DNA of 64,000 nucleotides from Catonia carolina (Eukaryota; Arthropoda; Insecta; Hemiptera; Achilidae), in assembly GCA_035578175.1 (NCBI GenBank), contig JAQMRL010000005.1, positions 56,401,722-56,465,721 on the forward strand, given 5' to 3'. The notes under the pieces are model-generated. The model was not told where the DNA came from. It saw only the letters and a program-made list of their open reading frames with translations, and did no database searches. Positions 34,599-45,650 of this stretch are shown piece by piece. A program made the translations under genes and the position numbers. Position 1 is the stretch's first letter; the number at the start of each line of letters is the position of its first letter.

Positions 34599-35457
34599 GG
34601 GGGTAGTCAACCTAGAAAATGAAAATCAAAACGACTAGCTATAAATTATTATATATTTTAAATGAAAGATTAGTTTGCTAGTAATGATCGACCACTTTAA
34701 CAGGCCAAACAATTAATTACAGCCTCTAATATAAGGATCGGGGTGGAAAAGCAGGCTTTTATTAGGAATCAAATATCAGGAACCATGAAAAATATCATCA
34801 TGATTCTTGTGCCAAAAAATACAGAAAATTTCTTTCTATTACCTATTGCATGATCTTGTATGTAATTATTCTTACAAGAAATTAATTGAGAAAAACCATA
34901 TTTTCAACAAAAAAAAAGTTATGTATTCAGAAATTATTTTTTGGCTAAATCCCTATCAAGTTTTTCGTAATAATCATTCAACAGATAATAGAGCAAGAAA
35001 TTATAAATACTTAAAAATAATTCATTCAAATATCTCCAATAAGAAACAAAAATATTTGATTCACAAGAATGTACAATAATGCAAAAACACATTTTCGGAA
35101 AACTTAATTTAAAGTTTAAGGAATAATTTCACTCGCCTTGCTAGTTAGCTTTTTTTACAAAATAATTTATCTGATCGTTATGTAAAAAAATAGTTTATTT
35201 ATTTACAAAATAAATCTTCAGTAACAAGTTACTAGTAAAAATTTCTGATTTATAAACATTTCACAATAAAAACCTAATAAACTGTTGTTGCTATGACGAC
35301 AAAACAATGCATGTATATTCGAAACAGATGTTTTTATAACTTTTTGTCAACGTACAAATAAAGTAAACATATGCAGTGATTTAGAAAATTTAAACTTCAA
35401 ACAAAATGCAAAAAAACTGAAATTTAAAAAAGTCATCTTCTTGAGTTGACTACCCTC
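34599..35457. mobile_element. TTAA-flanked element with GGGGGTAGTCAAC ends
   Basis: 859 bases. Left end GGGGGTAGTCAAC, right end GTTGACTACCCTC: 12 of 13 bases inverted. TTAA at 34595-34598 and 35458-35461. The inside is AT-rich; a 90-codon frame at 34807-35079 (Asn/Lys/Tyr-rich) looks like chance. Same target and G-run style as 27074 and 56333, but internal sequence is not obviously shared. Confidence 0.72.
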
Positions 35458-35461
35458 TTAA

Positions 35462-36058
35462 GACAAAGATACAAAATTATTATTAATACCCTACTATCCA
35501 GTCATTATACTTATTGTATAAGTATAATACTGTAATGAACCAAACCAGCTACAGTAAAGTCTGTTTATGTTTGCTATAGTTGAGTATATAAACAAACTCC
35601 AGCTGATTGGAAGGTAAACATTATTTAAAACTATTTAATTTATATTACAAAAAATATTGAAAAGAGAGTTATTTATATGGTTGCTAGGAAACTATAAGAA
35701 GAATAATTATGAATTTTGTGAGGAAGATGGCGACTGTGGTTCCAGACATCGAACATGCTGGATGGTCCACTCCTTAGTGAAAAAATTTAATTTAATATTT
35801 ATTTAAAAAGACTATACAATGTAAAAGTAAATGACATTTAAAACGACGTAGATTTTAAAAATGAACGGGACATATTAACATTAAAAACAATAAATTAAAT
35901 AAGTGAGAATTTAAAACATAATAAAACATTAAATATTAACGAAAATGCTGTAAAATATGATAAATCATTAAATAGAATTTATACAAGAATAATTGACTTC
36001 ATTTTATTCACAGCAAATTCGACATTCAGCTTGTGTGGAGTATTTAGTATACTACAAT
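35462..36058. other. Spacer, nothing recognised
   Basis: AT-rich apart from a short GGAAGATGGCGACTGTGG patch near 35722, which has no extended frame. Confidence 0.35.
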
Positions 36059-36082
36059 ACAATAATAATAATAATAATAATA
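36059..36082. repeat. (AAT)n microsatellite
   Basis: Eight AAT units directly in front of a headless SINE. Confidence 0.9.
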
Positions 36083-36084
36083 CC

Positions 36085-36216
36085 GCCTCTCATCATGCGG
36101 TCTTGGGTTTGAATCCCATTCAGGCACGGCATTTTTTCATACGTTACAAAAAATCATTTCATCATTCACCGTCTGCATTAGCAGTAATTGCAAAACAGTC
36201 GGACGTTAAACAAAAA
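36085..36216 (+). mobile_element. tRNA-derived SINE, tail type B, 5'-truncated
   Basis: Begins inside the head at GCCTCTCATCATGCGG, keeps the B box GGTTTGAATCCC, and ends in the type B tail CAGTCGGACGTTAAAC. The A box is missing, replaced by the AAT microsatellite. Confidence 0.8.
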
Positions 36217-36322
36217 TAAAAAAAATATATATACTTTTTGTTTTTTCTTGAACAGATTAGATATTTATTCTGTAGTAATAAAACATTAAAACACTTTGAC
36301 TTCAATATAAAATAAATAAAAA

Positions 36323-36540
36323 GCCGGCCGCATTGGCGCAGTTGGTAACGTGCTCGCCTTTCATCATGCGGTCCTGGGTTCGAATCCCACTCAGGCACGG
36401 CATATTTTCATACGTTACAAAAATTCATTTCATCCTCATTACACACAGTTACACCCCAACGTCGTCGCTAATGACCACAGCAGTTGATGCGACGTTAAAT
36501 AAATATATAAAAAAAAAAAATAAAAAAAAAAAAAAAAAAA
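36323..36540 (+). mobile_element. tRNA-derived SINE, tail type A, full length
   Basis: Starts GCCGGCCGCATTGGCG, with A box TGGCGCAGTTGG and B box GGTTCGAATCC, the internal block ACACCCCAACGTCGTCGC, tail GTTGATGCGACGTTAAAT and a long A-rich end (36509-36540). The long tail and clean boxes suggest a young copy. Almost the same as the minus-strand copy at 42375. Confidence 0.88.
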
Positions 36541-37487
36541 CAAATCCTTAGCTCTCTTTCTTAACTAAACAAATCTAAATGCATTGTGTATGTGATACAT
36601 TAATGGAGATAATAAAATAAAATTTTATATACTTAAACATTTTAAGTTAAAACACATAAAATGAAGTCTTATATTTAATTAAATAAAAACATTAAAGTTA
36701 AGTTTTACGAGTTAAAAAGTACATTCACTAAAAGAGTAATAGTAGTTAAATAAGATGACTTAAGCTCGACAAGCTTATCCTACATGATACTTCTCCACAT
36801 AAAATTTCTATGTAATCTTAAGAATTAGCATGTTCCTGTAACATACTCAAAATACCTGTCATAAAATCAACATCTTTATTACAAAACTTACTCCTAGCAT
36901 TATGATACACTTAGTAGATCATACAAAAGAATTTTAACGACAAAAATTTGAAAAATTCTATAGTAGAAAAGTTTTGTTAATGATCGGACATATTACTAAC
37001 TGGTAACTCATATTTGAATAATAAAATTTTTTATGATAGTTGTAACTAAAAACCTTTTCCCTGTTTTTTCTTTCTGAAAGTTTACCCAACCAACATGGTT
37101 AATAGTTGTGCTTAAACATACAACTTTAAAATTTTTCTAAATTTTACAGCTTTCTTTTCTCACAATATTTAATTAATTTTTACTTTATTCCACTTAAAGT
37201 TATATGAATGTAAATAAAATTTTACATTGAACTGTATACCCTACTACTGTGGAAAACGGTAAATACGAGTATATAGATGCACTGTATTCATAGATATAGT
37301 TGGGAAGAAATTATCAACGAAGACTAAGAATGTCTTACACGAAGAAAATTATGAACGATTTGGGACATGCCCATTACAAGAATTTATCAGGTTGATTGCT
37401 GCTACAAAATCCAGTTTCCGACCCACCAGAGCTACAATTTTTTTCATTTATATTATCAGTTTTGTTGTGAAATTAAAATACACAATG
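36541..37487. other. AT-rich spacer, nothing recognised
   Basis: No ORF or element boundary found. Confidence 0.4.
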
Positions 37488-37491
37488 TTAA

Positions 37492-38040
37492 CCCTTTCAG
37501 TAACTACGTCCAGAAAACAGGACGTCTATATATTTTACTTAGTGACAACATCCGGTTAAGTGGACGTCCGTTAGTTAAGTATCAAGTGCCAACGTCCGGA
37601 TAACCGAATTTTTACAAAAAAAACCTTTAAACAAAATTAATAGAATAATGTATTTTAAAACCCCCTCCGTGGCGTAGTGACTAGCGCGCTAGCCTGCAAA
37701 GCGAAAGGTCCTGGGTTCGATTCCCGGCTAGGGTCTAGAAATTTTAAAATGTTGAAACCACTGTTAAGGTACCAAAACCCACAGTGGTTGCTGATGATCA
37801 AGCTGTCGATGTGACTTTAACTAAACTAAAAAAGCTATTTTGAATAGTTTTAGTGTTAGAACGATTTTTTATGAACATAATAAAAATTAATTTTGAACAG
37901 GAAATTTTATTTTTCTACAGCGTTGAAATTTTTGTTGGCCTGCAAATTTTCGAAATAAGGGCTGACACTTTTTGTACGCCCTTATTCAAATTAAATGACT
38001 TTAAGTCAAACTTTTAAATACTGTTTTGGTGCTGAAAGGG
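37492..38040. mobile_element. piggyBac-like non-autonomous element with nested SINE
   Basis: Starts CCCTTTCAG and ends CTGAAAGGG, with TTAA at 37488-37491 and 38041-38044. CCCTTT ends next to TTAA are characteristic of piggyBac. Subterminal GGACGTCC-type words (CAGGACGTC, TGGACGTCCG, AACGTCCGG) recur on the left side. No transposase. A SINE occupies 37661-37831; without it the element would be about 380 bases. Confidence 0.8.
37661..37831 (+). mobile_element. tRNA-derived SINE (type C) inside the piggyBac-like element
   Basis: CCGTGGCGTAGTGACTAGCG (A box region), CCTGCAAAG anticodon-arm-like stretch, GGTTCGATTCCC B box, then CAAAACCCACAGTGGTTGC and a GTCGATGTGACTTTAACT tail. Acceptor ends do not pair well, so not a working tRNA. 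Confidence 0.8.
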
Positions 38041-38198
38041 TTAAAAAGTCATTCAGAGGCTTATTTTAATTTGGTACAGAAATTTTATACAAAAGCATCA
38101 AAATCATGCTAAATACAGTACACTAGGCCTCCTAATGCCTTTCTGATAGTAACTTCTCTTCACTCAATCGATCAATTGCAAAAGCAAAAAATGCATGT

Positions 38199-39252
38199 AT
38201 TATTATTAATTTATTAATACAATGCCTTTATTTAAAACATAAAATTGATTTACAGCATACCAGAAAAAATAGCAATACAAAATTCAAAAGAAATAGAAAT
38301 ATAAAAGAAACTCAGCATAATCTTGACCTGACTAACAGATGGTCGTCAGCCAGGATTAGTAAATAATTCAGAATAAAGCAAATTAAACTCCCTGTTTTTC
38401 TTGAGCGTAGCTATAAAATAAAATAAATACCTAATAACAACAAAATCGGGTCTACCTCTTCTTAATTATACATACAACCTAAACACTTAAACTTCTATTA
38501 TATTAAAAATAAAGTAATTATTCTAAAACTTGATAAGAATACTACAAAGAATTCTTTCAAATAGTTTAATAGGAAAAATAGGCCTAGTTAAATCAATAAT
38601 TATGAAAATAAATAAGTTATTCAACAGGGGAAAAATGCATCGGGTCTTTCCAGTAAATCAGTTTCCAAAATTCAATAGTAAATAATACAGATATGAAAGG
38701 GTCGCGCACTGGTTATATACCATTTTCCATCCTCATACACAATCTATCACATACTCTCTTACACCACATACATACATATCACATACACGTACTATCACGC
38801 ACTCAGTATTTACAATTGGCTCTCCAATCTGCACATTAATTATTAATAATTAAATTCGTTTACTATCCCTTTTCTATAACAAAGCGCAACTCGCAAAGTA
38901 TCCCGCTAGTTTCTTCCAACTTTTACCATTTAACCAGTCTAACACGTCCTCGTCCTTCAATTCAGATTTACCGAAATAATTTATACGTATACTATTTAAT
39001 TTGGGACACCTTCCCATAAAATGGAAAGTATTTTCTTTACTCCGCAAGTTAGACAGGGAACACAACCTCTGAGGTTCCTCCCTATCAAATCCGAAATTTA
39101 AACTTAGTAATTCTCCCCTCGCCCGAAAAATGAATCCTGTAGTACATCTATCTAAACCCAGATTTAAAAAATTATTTTCTCTTAAGTCGGGCTCCAACCA
39201 ACTAAACAGACTATGATATTGAACATCTGTAGCTCGCCGTAAAAAATCTCCA
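38199..39252 (-). pseudogene. LINE C-terminal domain with zinc knuckle, and probable 3' UTR
   Basis: The minus strand is open from about 39252 to 38874: QLFYGDFLRRATDVQYHSLF, SWLEPDL, GFIFRARGELLSLN, then LCSLSNLRSKENTFHFMGRC and DWLNGKSWKKLAGY before the stop. A C-x2-C..H-x4-C knuckle in this position is typical of the C-terminus of I/R1-like LINE proteins; here the second Cys is Ser. Minus-strand sequence to about 38199 probably is the 3' UTR: it has AAATAAAGG and ends in a (TAATAA)-like stretch, a common tail in the I clade. The 3' part is inferred. The RT domain is absent. Confidence 0.62.
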
Positions 39253-40035
39253 TAAAATAATTGTTTTTAGCACATGCCAATATGGTTTCCAGCTCAATCC
39301 TTCCACCCTGTCACTTCATGCACTTAAAGCACACCTTTCACTCAATCGCAACCACTCTCCTTACCAACCAAAAAACTGCATGTATTTCTTCCACATAATA
39401 TGTGCAAAATAGAGTTTACGATTTTTTTTAATCCGCAAACAATAATTTCTTTTATAATCAGGTGAATACAGTAATAAGTTTTCCGTTAAAATAGCACAAC
39501 TAAATACAAATGTTATATTATTTTAATTAAATAGATTAAACCCAAAGCATTTAAATTTTATAGAACTATTTAATATTTTCTTAGAATTTATTGACTTTGT
39601 AATAAGAATTATTTACATAAAATAAATCAAATGTATTGACAGTTTAGTATTGTGTTTTACTTCGCTGGAAAATATTTATGTAGTTTTACATTGTGTACAT
39701 CACTTGGGATGAATATTTTGATATAACATTTGTATTTAAATTAATGAGTTCTATTTCCGTTTGGTTGGTAATAATCTAACAAACTGATAAATTTTGATTA
39801 AATAAAATATTTAAAGTTGTTTTACAATTTATTGAATAACGTTCGGTGTAGGGTAATTTAATTCTGAATAAGTGGCGTAATACAAATTATGTTAATATAT
39901 GGTATTATTTAATTTTAGTACTTACTATATACAGGCTGTGACAAAATAAATTTCACAACCAAAAAATGTATTATCTTGTGAGCGCTTCTGTTCTAAACGT
40001 TACTCCCTTTATTTGACAACGTTTTTACTTGCTTA
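39253..40035. other. AT-rich spacer, nothing recognised
   Basis: No ORF or element boundary found. Confidence 0.4.
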
Positions 40036-40430
40036 TTGTTTAGGTCAACAGCCGAAAGGCTAGTTTGAACCTCTAGAGGTTTTACTAAGTAAGAACAAGG
40101 AGAAAGGTGGTTTACCATTGCCTTCCTCACTGAGGGGAAAAGTATGCTTATCAGCATGCCAGGCCCTCCGAAAAGCACCCACGTTCCACCCTGCAAATGA
40201 CACCTTCACTTCATTCACCACCGGGTCTGGCTGTATAGTGAAATTCATTACTCTCAGAGGTGATAACTCTGACTAGTGTCTTTTACTCCTCTACCTCTTC
40301 TGTTCTTAAATAGTTCAGTCATATAATTGGCTGACTATGTATTAAGAAAATGAACTATTTTTTGCAGCCTTGGAACCAACAGTTCGAGTGCAATTAACTT
40401 AACACTCCACCTGCCCGGTATGGGCATTTT
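40036..40430 (+). repeat. Dispersed repeat D, copy 2
   Basis: Runs from TTGTTTAGGTCAACAGCC to the terminal hairpin GCCCGGTATGGGC at about 40415-40427. Overlapping minus-strand frames (39993-40196 and 40060-40248) cover its left half; similar readings occur in copy 3, but stops differ, so I treat D as non-coding. It has the uninterrupted TTAACACTCC site that is split in copy 3. Confidence 0.78.
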
Positions 40431-41214
40431 ACTAGCTTAGGGCAATAATAATAATAAATGTTTTAAATAAAAATAAGAAAGTATGTTTCTTAAATTCAAT
40501 TAATTTTATAAAGATGGTTAAAAAGTTATGAAAATTTGTTCAAATTTCCGTTAAACCCTGTGAAACTAAGTATTTGTCATATAAATACAAAATTTATTGT
40601 TAAAGCAGACGTAATAAATTTAACGTGAAACGAATAATGTCATATTCATTTGCCGTTCAGTGCATCGAACGAATTCCAATTGATTTTGAAATTGTAGACA
40701 CCAGTGGCAATCCGATGTAGTGGCGAGACAAATTGACCTTAATTTTGTTTGTTGAGTGTGCTCGAGAAAAATAAATTTATTAATACACTTCATGGAGAGA
40801 AATATCATTTGGAAAATTGAGAAAAATTTAATCAAATATCAGGAATTTGTTAATCATGTTGTAGTTACATCTAGAATGTGTTATTCGGAAGTCTAGATTT
40901 GATTCCAAAAAGAATAAACAATATATATAAAAATATATATATAATATACTGAAATAATAATTATCATTACGTTAAAATAAATAACTGTAACGTGTAATGA
41001 GTTATGTTCAAATTGCTTTCAGTTATATTTTGGCGTGATTTAAAGGCGGTTTGCAATATCAAACAGTCTGAATTTCTATAAGTTAGAGCACAAGAAAATA
41101 CTGTGACCAGAAAAAGTAAAAAATGATACTATAGGATTTGATATTATCTATGATGATAATATAGGAATGAGGAAAGAAAATGGTAGAGGATAAATAAAAA
41201 ATAACGAAATTTGT
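40431..41214. other. AT-rich spacer, nothing recognised
   Basis: A (TA)n-rich stretch at 40920-40950. A 71-codon minus-strand frame at 40620-40835 has no family features. Confidence 0.35.
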
Positions 41215-41490
41215 CGTCTTCTTCTTCGTTTTTTCACAGGTTAGGCATTTCTACCTGTTCCGGCATCCATCTTTCCTTTGACCTGCCAATATCTCTATTT
41301 CCCAGTGATTCTTCTCGCTACACTAGGCAAGCGGCTTTTTGGTATTCTATTTAAATGATCGACCCATTGGGCACGGTACCGTTTTACTTTCTTGTTGAGT
41401 GAAAAAATTCCCAATTCTTCCCTTACATCTTCATTTCTGTTCCTATCTAGTCTTGTGCAAACCTTGACAAACCTTAAGAATTTCATTTCA
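41215..41490 (-). pseudogene. RTE-like LINE C-terminal tail and 3' end
   Basis: Frame 41295-41486 reads KFLRFVKVCTRLDRNRNEDV, REELGIFSLNKKV, YRAQWVDHLNRI; after a frameshift NRDIGRSKERW and MPEQ follow. This is the standard RTE-like C-terminus. The 3' end is a GAAGAAGAAGACGAC run. Related to 13262 and 54607. Directly abuts repeat R copy 4. Confidence 0.78.
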
Positions 41491-42247
41491 CTAGAATTCC
41501 AGCAAACATGGCGTCTACCCTATCTTGTAGAGCATTAAAAAAATGTAGTAAATAAGGTGATTTTTAAAAAATTCTCCTCATTAATTTTTTTCGCCTAGTT
41601 TTTCATTTATTTACGATTTTCTCAAAAACGGCTCCTACGATTTTTTTTAAAAATTGCCTCATTTCCTACATTTTTTATGCTCTACATGATTGGGTAGGGG
41701 CCACGTCTGCAAAAATTCTTGGAGAGGCTGTGCTCTTGGAGAAAATGTTTTTTTTTAAGATTGCGGCCTTAATATGCATTTTAGGGCAAAACTGTAGGCC
41801 TATAATCAAAGTTGTAGAAAATTTAAAAACCTACAACTTTTATTTCAAACATTTCTTTGTATAACGCTTAGTTTAGCAATAATTAGTGGAATTTTTCATG
41901 AAAATCTGTTAAAACGATTTTTTAAGATTTCAGCCTTAGTATTATATTTAACACATTTGTAGGCCTATAATCTAATTTAAATAAAGTTAAAAGATCAACT
42001 ACTTTTATTTTAAGCATTTTTCTCTACAGACCCTAGTTGCACGTGAAAGAGTGATTTTCCGTATTATTAAGCCAAACTAAGGTTGGTTTTCATTTTGCAT
42101 CATTTACTCATGATTAAAACTACGTTATGTTTTTGAGGTTGGTTTTTATATTTATTTCTAATGTTTTATTACTAATGTTAGGTTATATATTGTTCATTAT
42201 TTGCATTGGCAAGAGTAAATCGTGTGAGTGTTTCCACCAGATTTGTC
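41483..42247 (-). repeat. Dispersed repeat R, copy 4, with fold-back start
   Basis: 41610-42247 is R in minus orientation, with both ~140-base internal units and the CCACCAGAT terminus. The first 80 bases (41488-41570: GGCGTCTACCCTATCTTGTA and following) are a piece of R in the opposite orientation, forming an inverted repeat with about 41635-41725. Confidence 0.75.
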
Positions 42248-42374
42248 AATTAAAAATCCGAATTATGCTAACATTAATTTTCTTTAAAGCGCGGGCGCAA
42301 CTTCTGTAATTACAGTAAAGATTAATTTATCTGACATTGTGTTTCAATGAAGAAATAACAAGAAGTTTATTTCC

Positions 42375-42575
42375 TTTTTTTTTTTTTTTTTTTTTTTTTT
42401 ATTTAACGTCGCATCAACTACAACGGTCATTAGCGACGACGTTGGGGTGTAACTGTTTACAATGGAGGATGAAATTATTTTTTGTAACGTATGAAAATAT
42501 GCCATGCCTGAGTGGGATTCGAACCCAGGACCGCATGATGAGAGGCGAGCACGTTACCAACTGCGCCAATGCGGC
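42375..42575 (-). mobile_element. tRNA-derived SINE, tail type A, full length with 26-A tail
   Basis: T-run 42375-42400 (poly-A on the minus strand), then the inverse of the GATGCGACGTTAAAT tail, the CGTCGTCGCTAATGACC block, B box GGTTCGAATCCC and head ending GCCGCATTGGCGCAGTTGG. Intact boxes and tail suggest a recent copy. Confidence 0.88.
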
Positions 42576-43177
42576 TTTTTTATTCATAGAAAAAATGTAA
42601 TACAAAACGTAATACTGTATAATTATAAAAGTTTACAAACCACTTTTCTTATTTTACTGTCTGAATTTAAAGTTAAAACAAAATTAAAATACTTGCTACT
42701 AATAATGTATGTGACAGAACAGTTCGGAATGTATTTCGTGCAACCTTTGTTTTGACACTTAACTTATGTTACTATTCAGATACCACTCTTATTTGAAACG
42801 CACTTAATGGAATTTCAAAACTTCGTATTATGAAAATTGTGCTGTTAGCACCAAACATCTGTCGAACATTCTTTACGTTTGTTGTATACTAAAGAAAAGA
42901 AAATTTTTAATATGTCTTTGTTATTACAAATGAAAATTTTATCAACAATTTGTAGAAAATATATATTTTTTAAATACTATGTAAACGTTTCATAAAAATT
43001 GATAATTTTTAGTAATTTCCATATTTTATTATTATTTTTAACCCTTCATATATGAAAATTTTAAAATAAATAATTTTTTGAAGTGTATAAACACTTTCGT
43101 TCAAAATTTTATCATTATTTTGATAAATAAAATGGATATATTTTTCACTTAGACCCTACTTCTTTTTACCTACAGTC
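42576..43177. other. AT-rich spacer, nothing recognised
   Basis: No ORF or element boundary found. Confidence 0.4.
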
Positions 43178-43219
43178 ATTAGATGAATTCAGGAAAATAT
43201 TTTCTTGAATTCATCTAAT
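43178..43219. repeat. 42-bp palindrome, one mismatched pair, no loop
   Basis: ATTAGATGAATTCAGGAAAAT meets its inverse directly; the only mispaired position is G at 43192 against T at 43205. Confidence 0.88.
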
Positions 43220-43246
43220 TATGTCTATTAGTTCAAAAGTCCATAG

Positions 43247-43412
43247 GCCTGCTCATTAGCGTAGTGGTTAGGCAGCTGGCTTCTACGCTGGGGTCCCGAG
43301 TTCGATTTCCGGTCAAGTCTGGCATTTTTTCATCACTCATCTTTAAGTATCATCCTTCTCACCGTCTGCATTAGCAGCAATTGTAAAACAGTCAAGCGTA
43401 AAACCGAAAAAA
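43247..43412 (+). mobile_element. tRNA-derived SINE, tail type B
   Basis: Head CATTAGCGTAGTGGTTAGGC, B box GAGTTCGATTTCC, then GGCATTTTTTCAT and CACCGTCTGCATTAGCAG, ending ACAGTCAAGCGTAAAAC. The tail after the head is shared with 1301-1470 and 36085-36216, while the head differs. Confidence 0.8.
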
Positions 43413-43434
43413 GGAAGATAATCTAAGGAACAAC

Positions 43435-43605
43435 TGAGCTCTCCGTAGAGCAGTGAGTTTAGAGCGCTAATCTGTGCTGCCTTGCGGAACGGGAGATCCC
43501 GTATTTAATTAAGTATTGGCTATAATCTGAAAATACAACACGTTAAAACCCACTTATTCCTATCCGTAACCCATAGTTGCCGCTTAAAAAACAAAGTATT
43601 TAAAA
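43435..43605 (+). mobile_element. Degraded tRNA-derived SINE (type C-like)
   Basis: TCCGTAGAGCAGTGAGTTTA (A-box region), a damaged B box at about 43490-43510 and AAAACCCACTTATTCC, comparable with CAAAACCCACAGTGG at 37661-37831. Confidence 0.5.
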
Positions 43606-43614
43606 TGACCTTAA

Positions 43615-44420
43615 TTTAAAAATATCTGGTGTGAAACACTCACACAACTTTCTCTAGCCATTGCAAATAATTAACAATATAACCTAACATTAGTAATAAA
43701 ACATTAGAAATAAACAAAAAACAAGCACAATAAACATAACCTAATTTTAATAATGAATACACAAAACAAAAATCAACCTTAATTTGGCTTAAAAAAATCA
43801 TGAAAAAGCACTCTTTCACGCTAAACTAGGCTCTGTAGAGAAAAATGCTCGCAATAAACGTTGGAGATCTTTTAATTATTCTTCTATAAATTATATGATT
43901 ACACTTTTATCGTAAAATACATACTAAGGCTGAAATCTTTAAAAATTTGATATATTTACGCATTTTCGTTAAAAAAACATATAATCGCAAACTACTTAGC
44001 GTTATACAAAAAATACTTGAACAAAAAGTTGTAGGATTTTAAAGTCTCTGCAACTTTATTATATACATTTTTGCGCTAAACTGCATATAAAAGCCACAAT
44101 CTTAAAAAAACTATTTTTTTACGAGAAAACAGCCCTACCAAGAATTTCAGCATACATGACGCCTAGCCTATCTTGCAGAGCATAAGAAATGTAGTAAATG
44201 AGGTGATTTAAAAAAAAATTGTAGGAGCCGTTTTTGAGAATCACAAAAAAGTGAAAAATGACACGAATAAACTACTACTCCCGGTTGACCGTTTTGATGA
44301 AAATTTTCGTGTCGGGTCCGGTAGTAGTATCTTACTTAAGTTTCAAGTTCGTAGCATGTTCCATTCTTGAGATATTCTGTTCACACATACACGCGCGCGC
44401 GCGTGCGCGTGTGCGGTGTG
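43615..44420 (+). repeat. Dispersed repeat R, copy 5
   Basis: Begins ATATCTGGTGTGAAACACTC and follows the full R order to the CCGGTAGTAGTAT word (about 44315-44328), ending in a CG/TG microsatellite (44391-44421). The last block present in copies 1 and 3 is missing. Confidence 0.8.
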
Positions 44421-44421
44421 T

Positions 44422-45014
44422 GTTAAGAACAGTTTGTAATGCTGCCTCGTGTATTTTTAATCATATATTGTACTTAGATATTAACATTGTAAACATAAAT
44501 GAAACAATTCACCATACATACCAGCGATTTCAATCAAGATTAGAATAATCAGTTCCGTAGATGATGGAATATCGATTTGGGATATATATATTATTACAAG
44601 TCACCCGACTTTGTCATTTTCGTTGTAAACATATAAAAAATTATTGAACGAAATTTTATCATATAATTTTAAATATTAATATTATCAATGTCGTGACTTA
44701 TAAACGTGAGCGTCCTGCTAATGAGTGTTGTTCTCTTCAAAAGTGGTAAAGTTATGTAAACTGATCTACAAATATTTATTTATTGGATATGCAGAGTTGT
44801 TGATTTAATACAAATTATACATGTACCAACACACAATAAAAAATTATAGTACAATAAATTAAAATTTGCCTTCTGTAGCGCATGCAGTCGGTTAATTAAA
44901 AAATAATTTACTTCTAACACACATTAAATTACTACAAATTAATATATTGGAAGGGATGATAAAAAGTAACATTCTTTTTATTTAAAATATATTATATTTG
45001 TTATAAAATGGAAA
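44422..45014. other. AT-rich spacer, nothing recognised
   Basis: No ORF or element boundary found. Confidence 0.4.
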
Positions 45015-45440
45015 AATAAATGAAATCTAGCCTACAACCTTTCTGTATCTCTCTGTATAATTTTCTGAATGTGACAAGCATTTGTTCAAGCGGTACACAA
45101 GTTTATCGAATGCCTCTTCGTAGAATTTTCCCTCCATATAGCGGAAACATTTTTCAATATTTTTTTTGTACCTCTACAACGTCAATGTGTAACCGAAGTT
45201 TCATCTCCCATCACTATTCGAGATAAAAAAATCCCAGCCTTCATTTTTGTAACAGAGCAAGTTTTCCAAACAAGGTTTTTGTGATTTTTGTTGTCGATTT
45301 AACTGTTTAGGTTAACTCAGAGCTGCACGTTTATGAAAATTTAATTCATATTTTACAATCTGATAAGCATTTTTGACAAAGATGTGAATCATTTCTGAAA
45401 CATCACATATTTGTATATTGCGACACTCATGAAAAAGTTT
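45015..45440 (-). pseudogene. Mariner-family transposase lacking the catalytic core
   Basis: Minus strand, N- to C-terminal: a helix-turn-helix region ending VKNAYQIVKYELNFHKR, then YKNEGWDFF, and AGIFLSRIVMGDETSVTH containing the first catalytic Asp (G-D-E-T). The reading then goes straight to the last segment, KNIEKCFRYMEGKFYEEAFD, KLVYRLNKCLSHSENY and a stop. The second and third catalytic Asp regions are deleted. This is not the family of the 944/4307/10387 copies. Confidence 0.65.
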
Positions 45441-45467
45441 ATCTACGCCAAAACAATATTACTTGTT

Positions 45468-45650
45468 GCCGGCCGCATTGATGTAGTTGGTAACTGCTCG
45501 CCTCTTATCATGTGATCGATGGTTCGAATCCCACTCAGGCACGGCATATTTTCATTCGTTACGAAAAATCATTTCATCCTCCATTTTGTATAGTTACACC
45601 CCAACGACATCGATATTGACCTTGGCAGTTGGTGCGACCAATTTTTTAAC
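45468..45650 (+). mobile_element. tRNA-derived SINE, tail type A, diverged
   Basis: GCCGGCCGCATTGATGTAG head, B box GGTTCGAATCCC, GCACGGCATATTTTCAT, ACACCCCAACGACATCG and a GTTGGTGCGACC tail. It sits 28 bases behind the truncated mariner at 45015-45440. Confidence 0.8.

Noticed and set aside
36059..36082. CRISPR-like or satellite array
   Set aside because: A simple trinucleotide microsatellite; no repeat-spacer array was seen anywhere in the window.
36031..36551. ORFs containing the peptide MRSWVRIPLRHG or its antisense
   Set aside because: They are SINE heads translated; the same peptides appear at 42414-42605.
37661..37740. Possible functional tRNA gene
   Set aside because: A and B boxes are good, but acceptor-stem ends do not pair and the sequence continues into a SINE body shared with other copies.
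40060..40248. Short minus-strand protein in repeat D (NEVKVSFAGWNVG)
   Set aside because: Copies 1 and 3 of D carry stops and shifts in this frame; the similarity follows from the DNA repeat.
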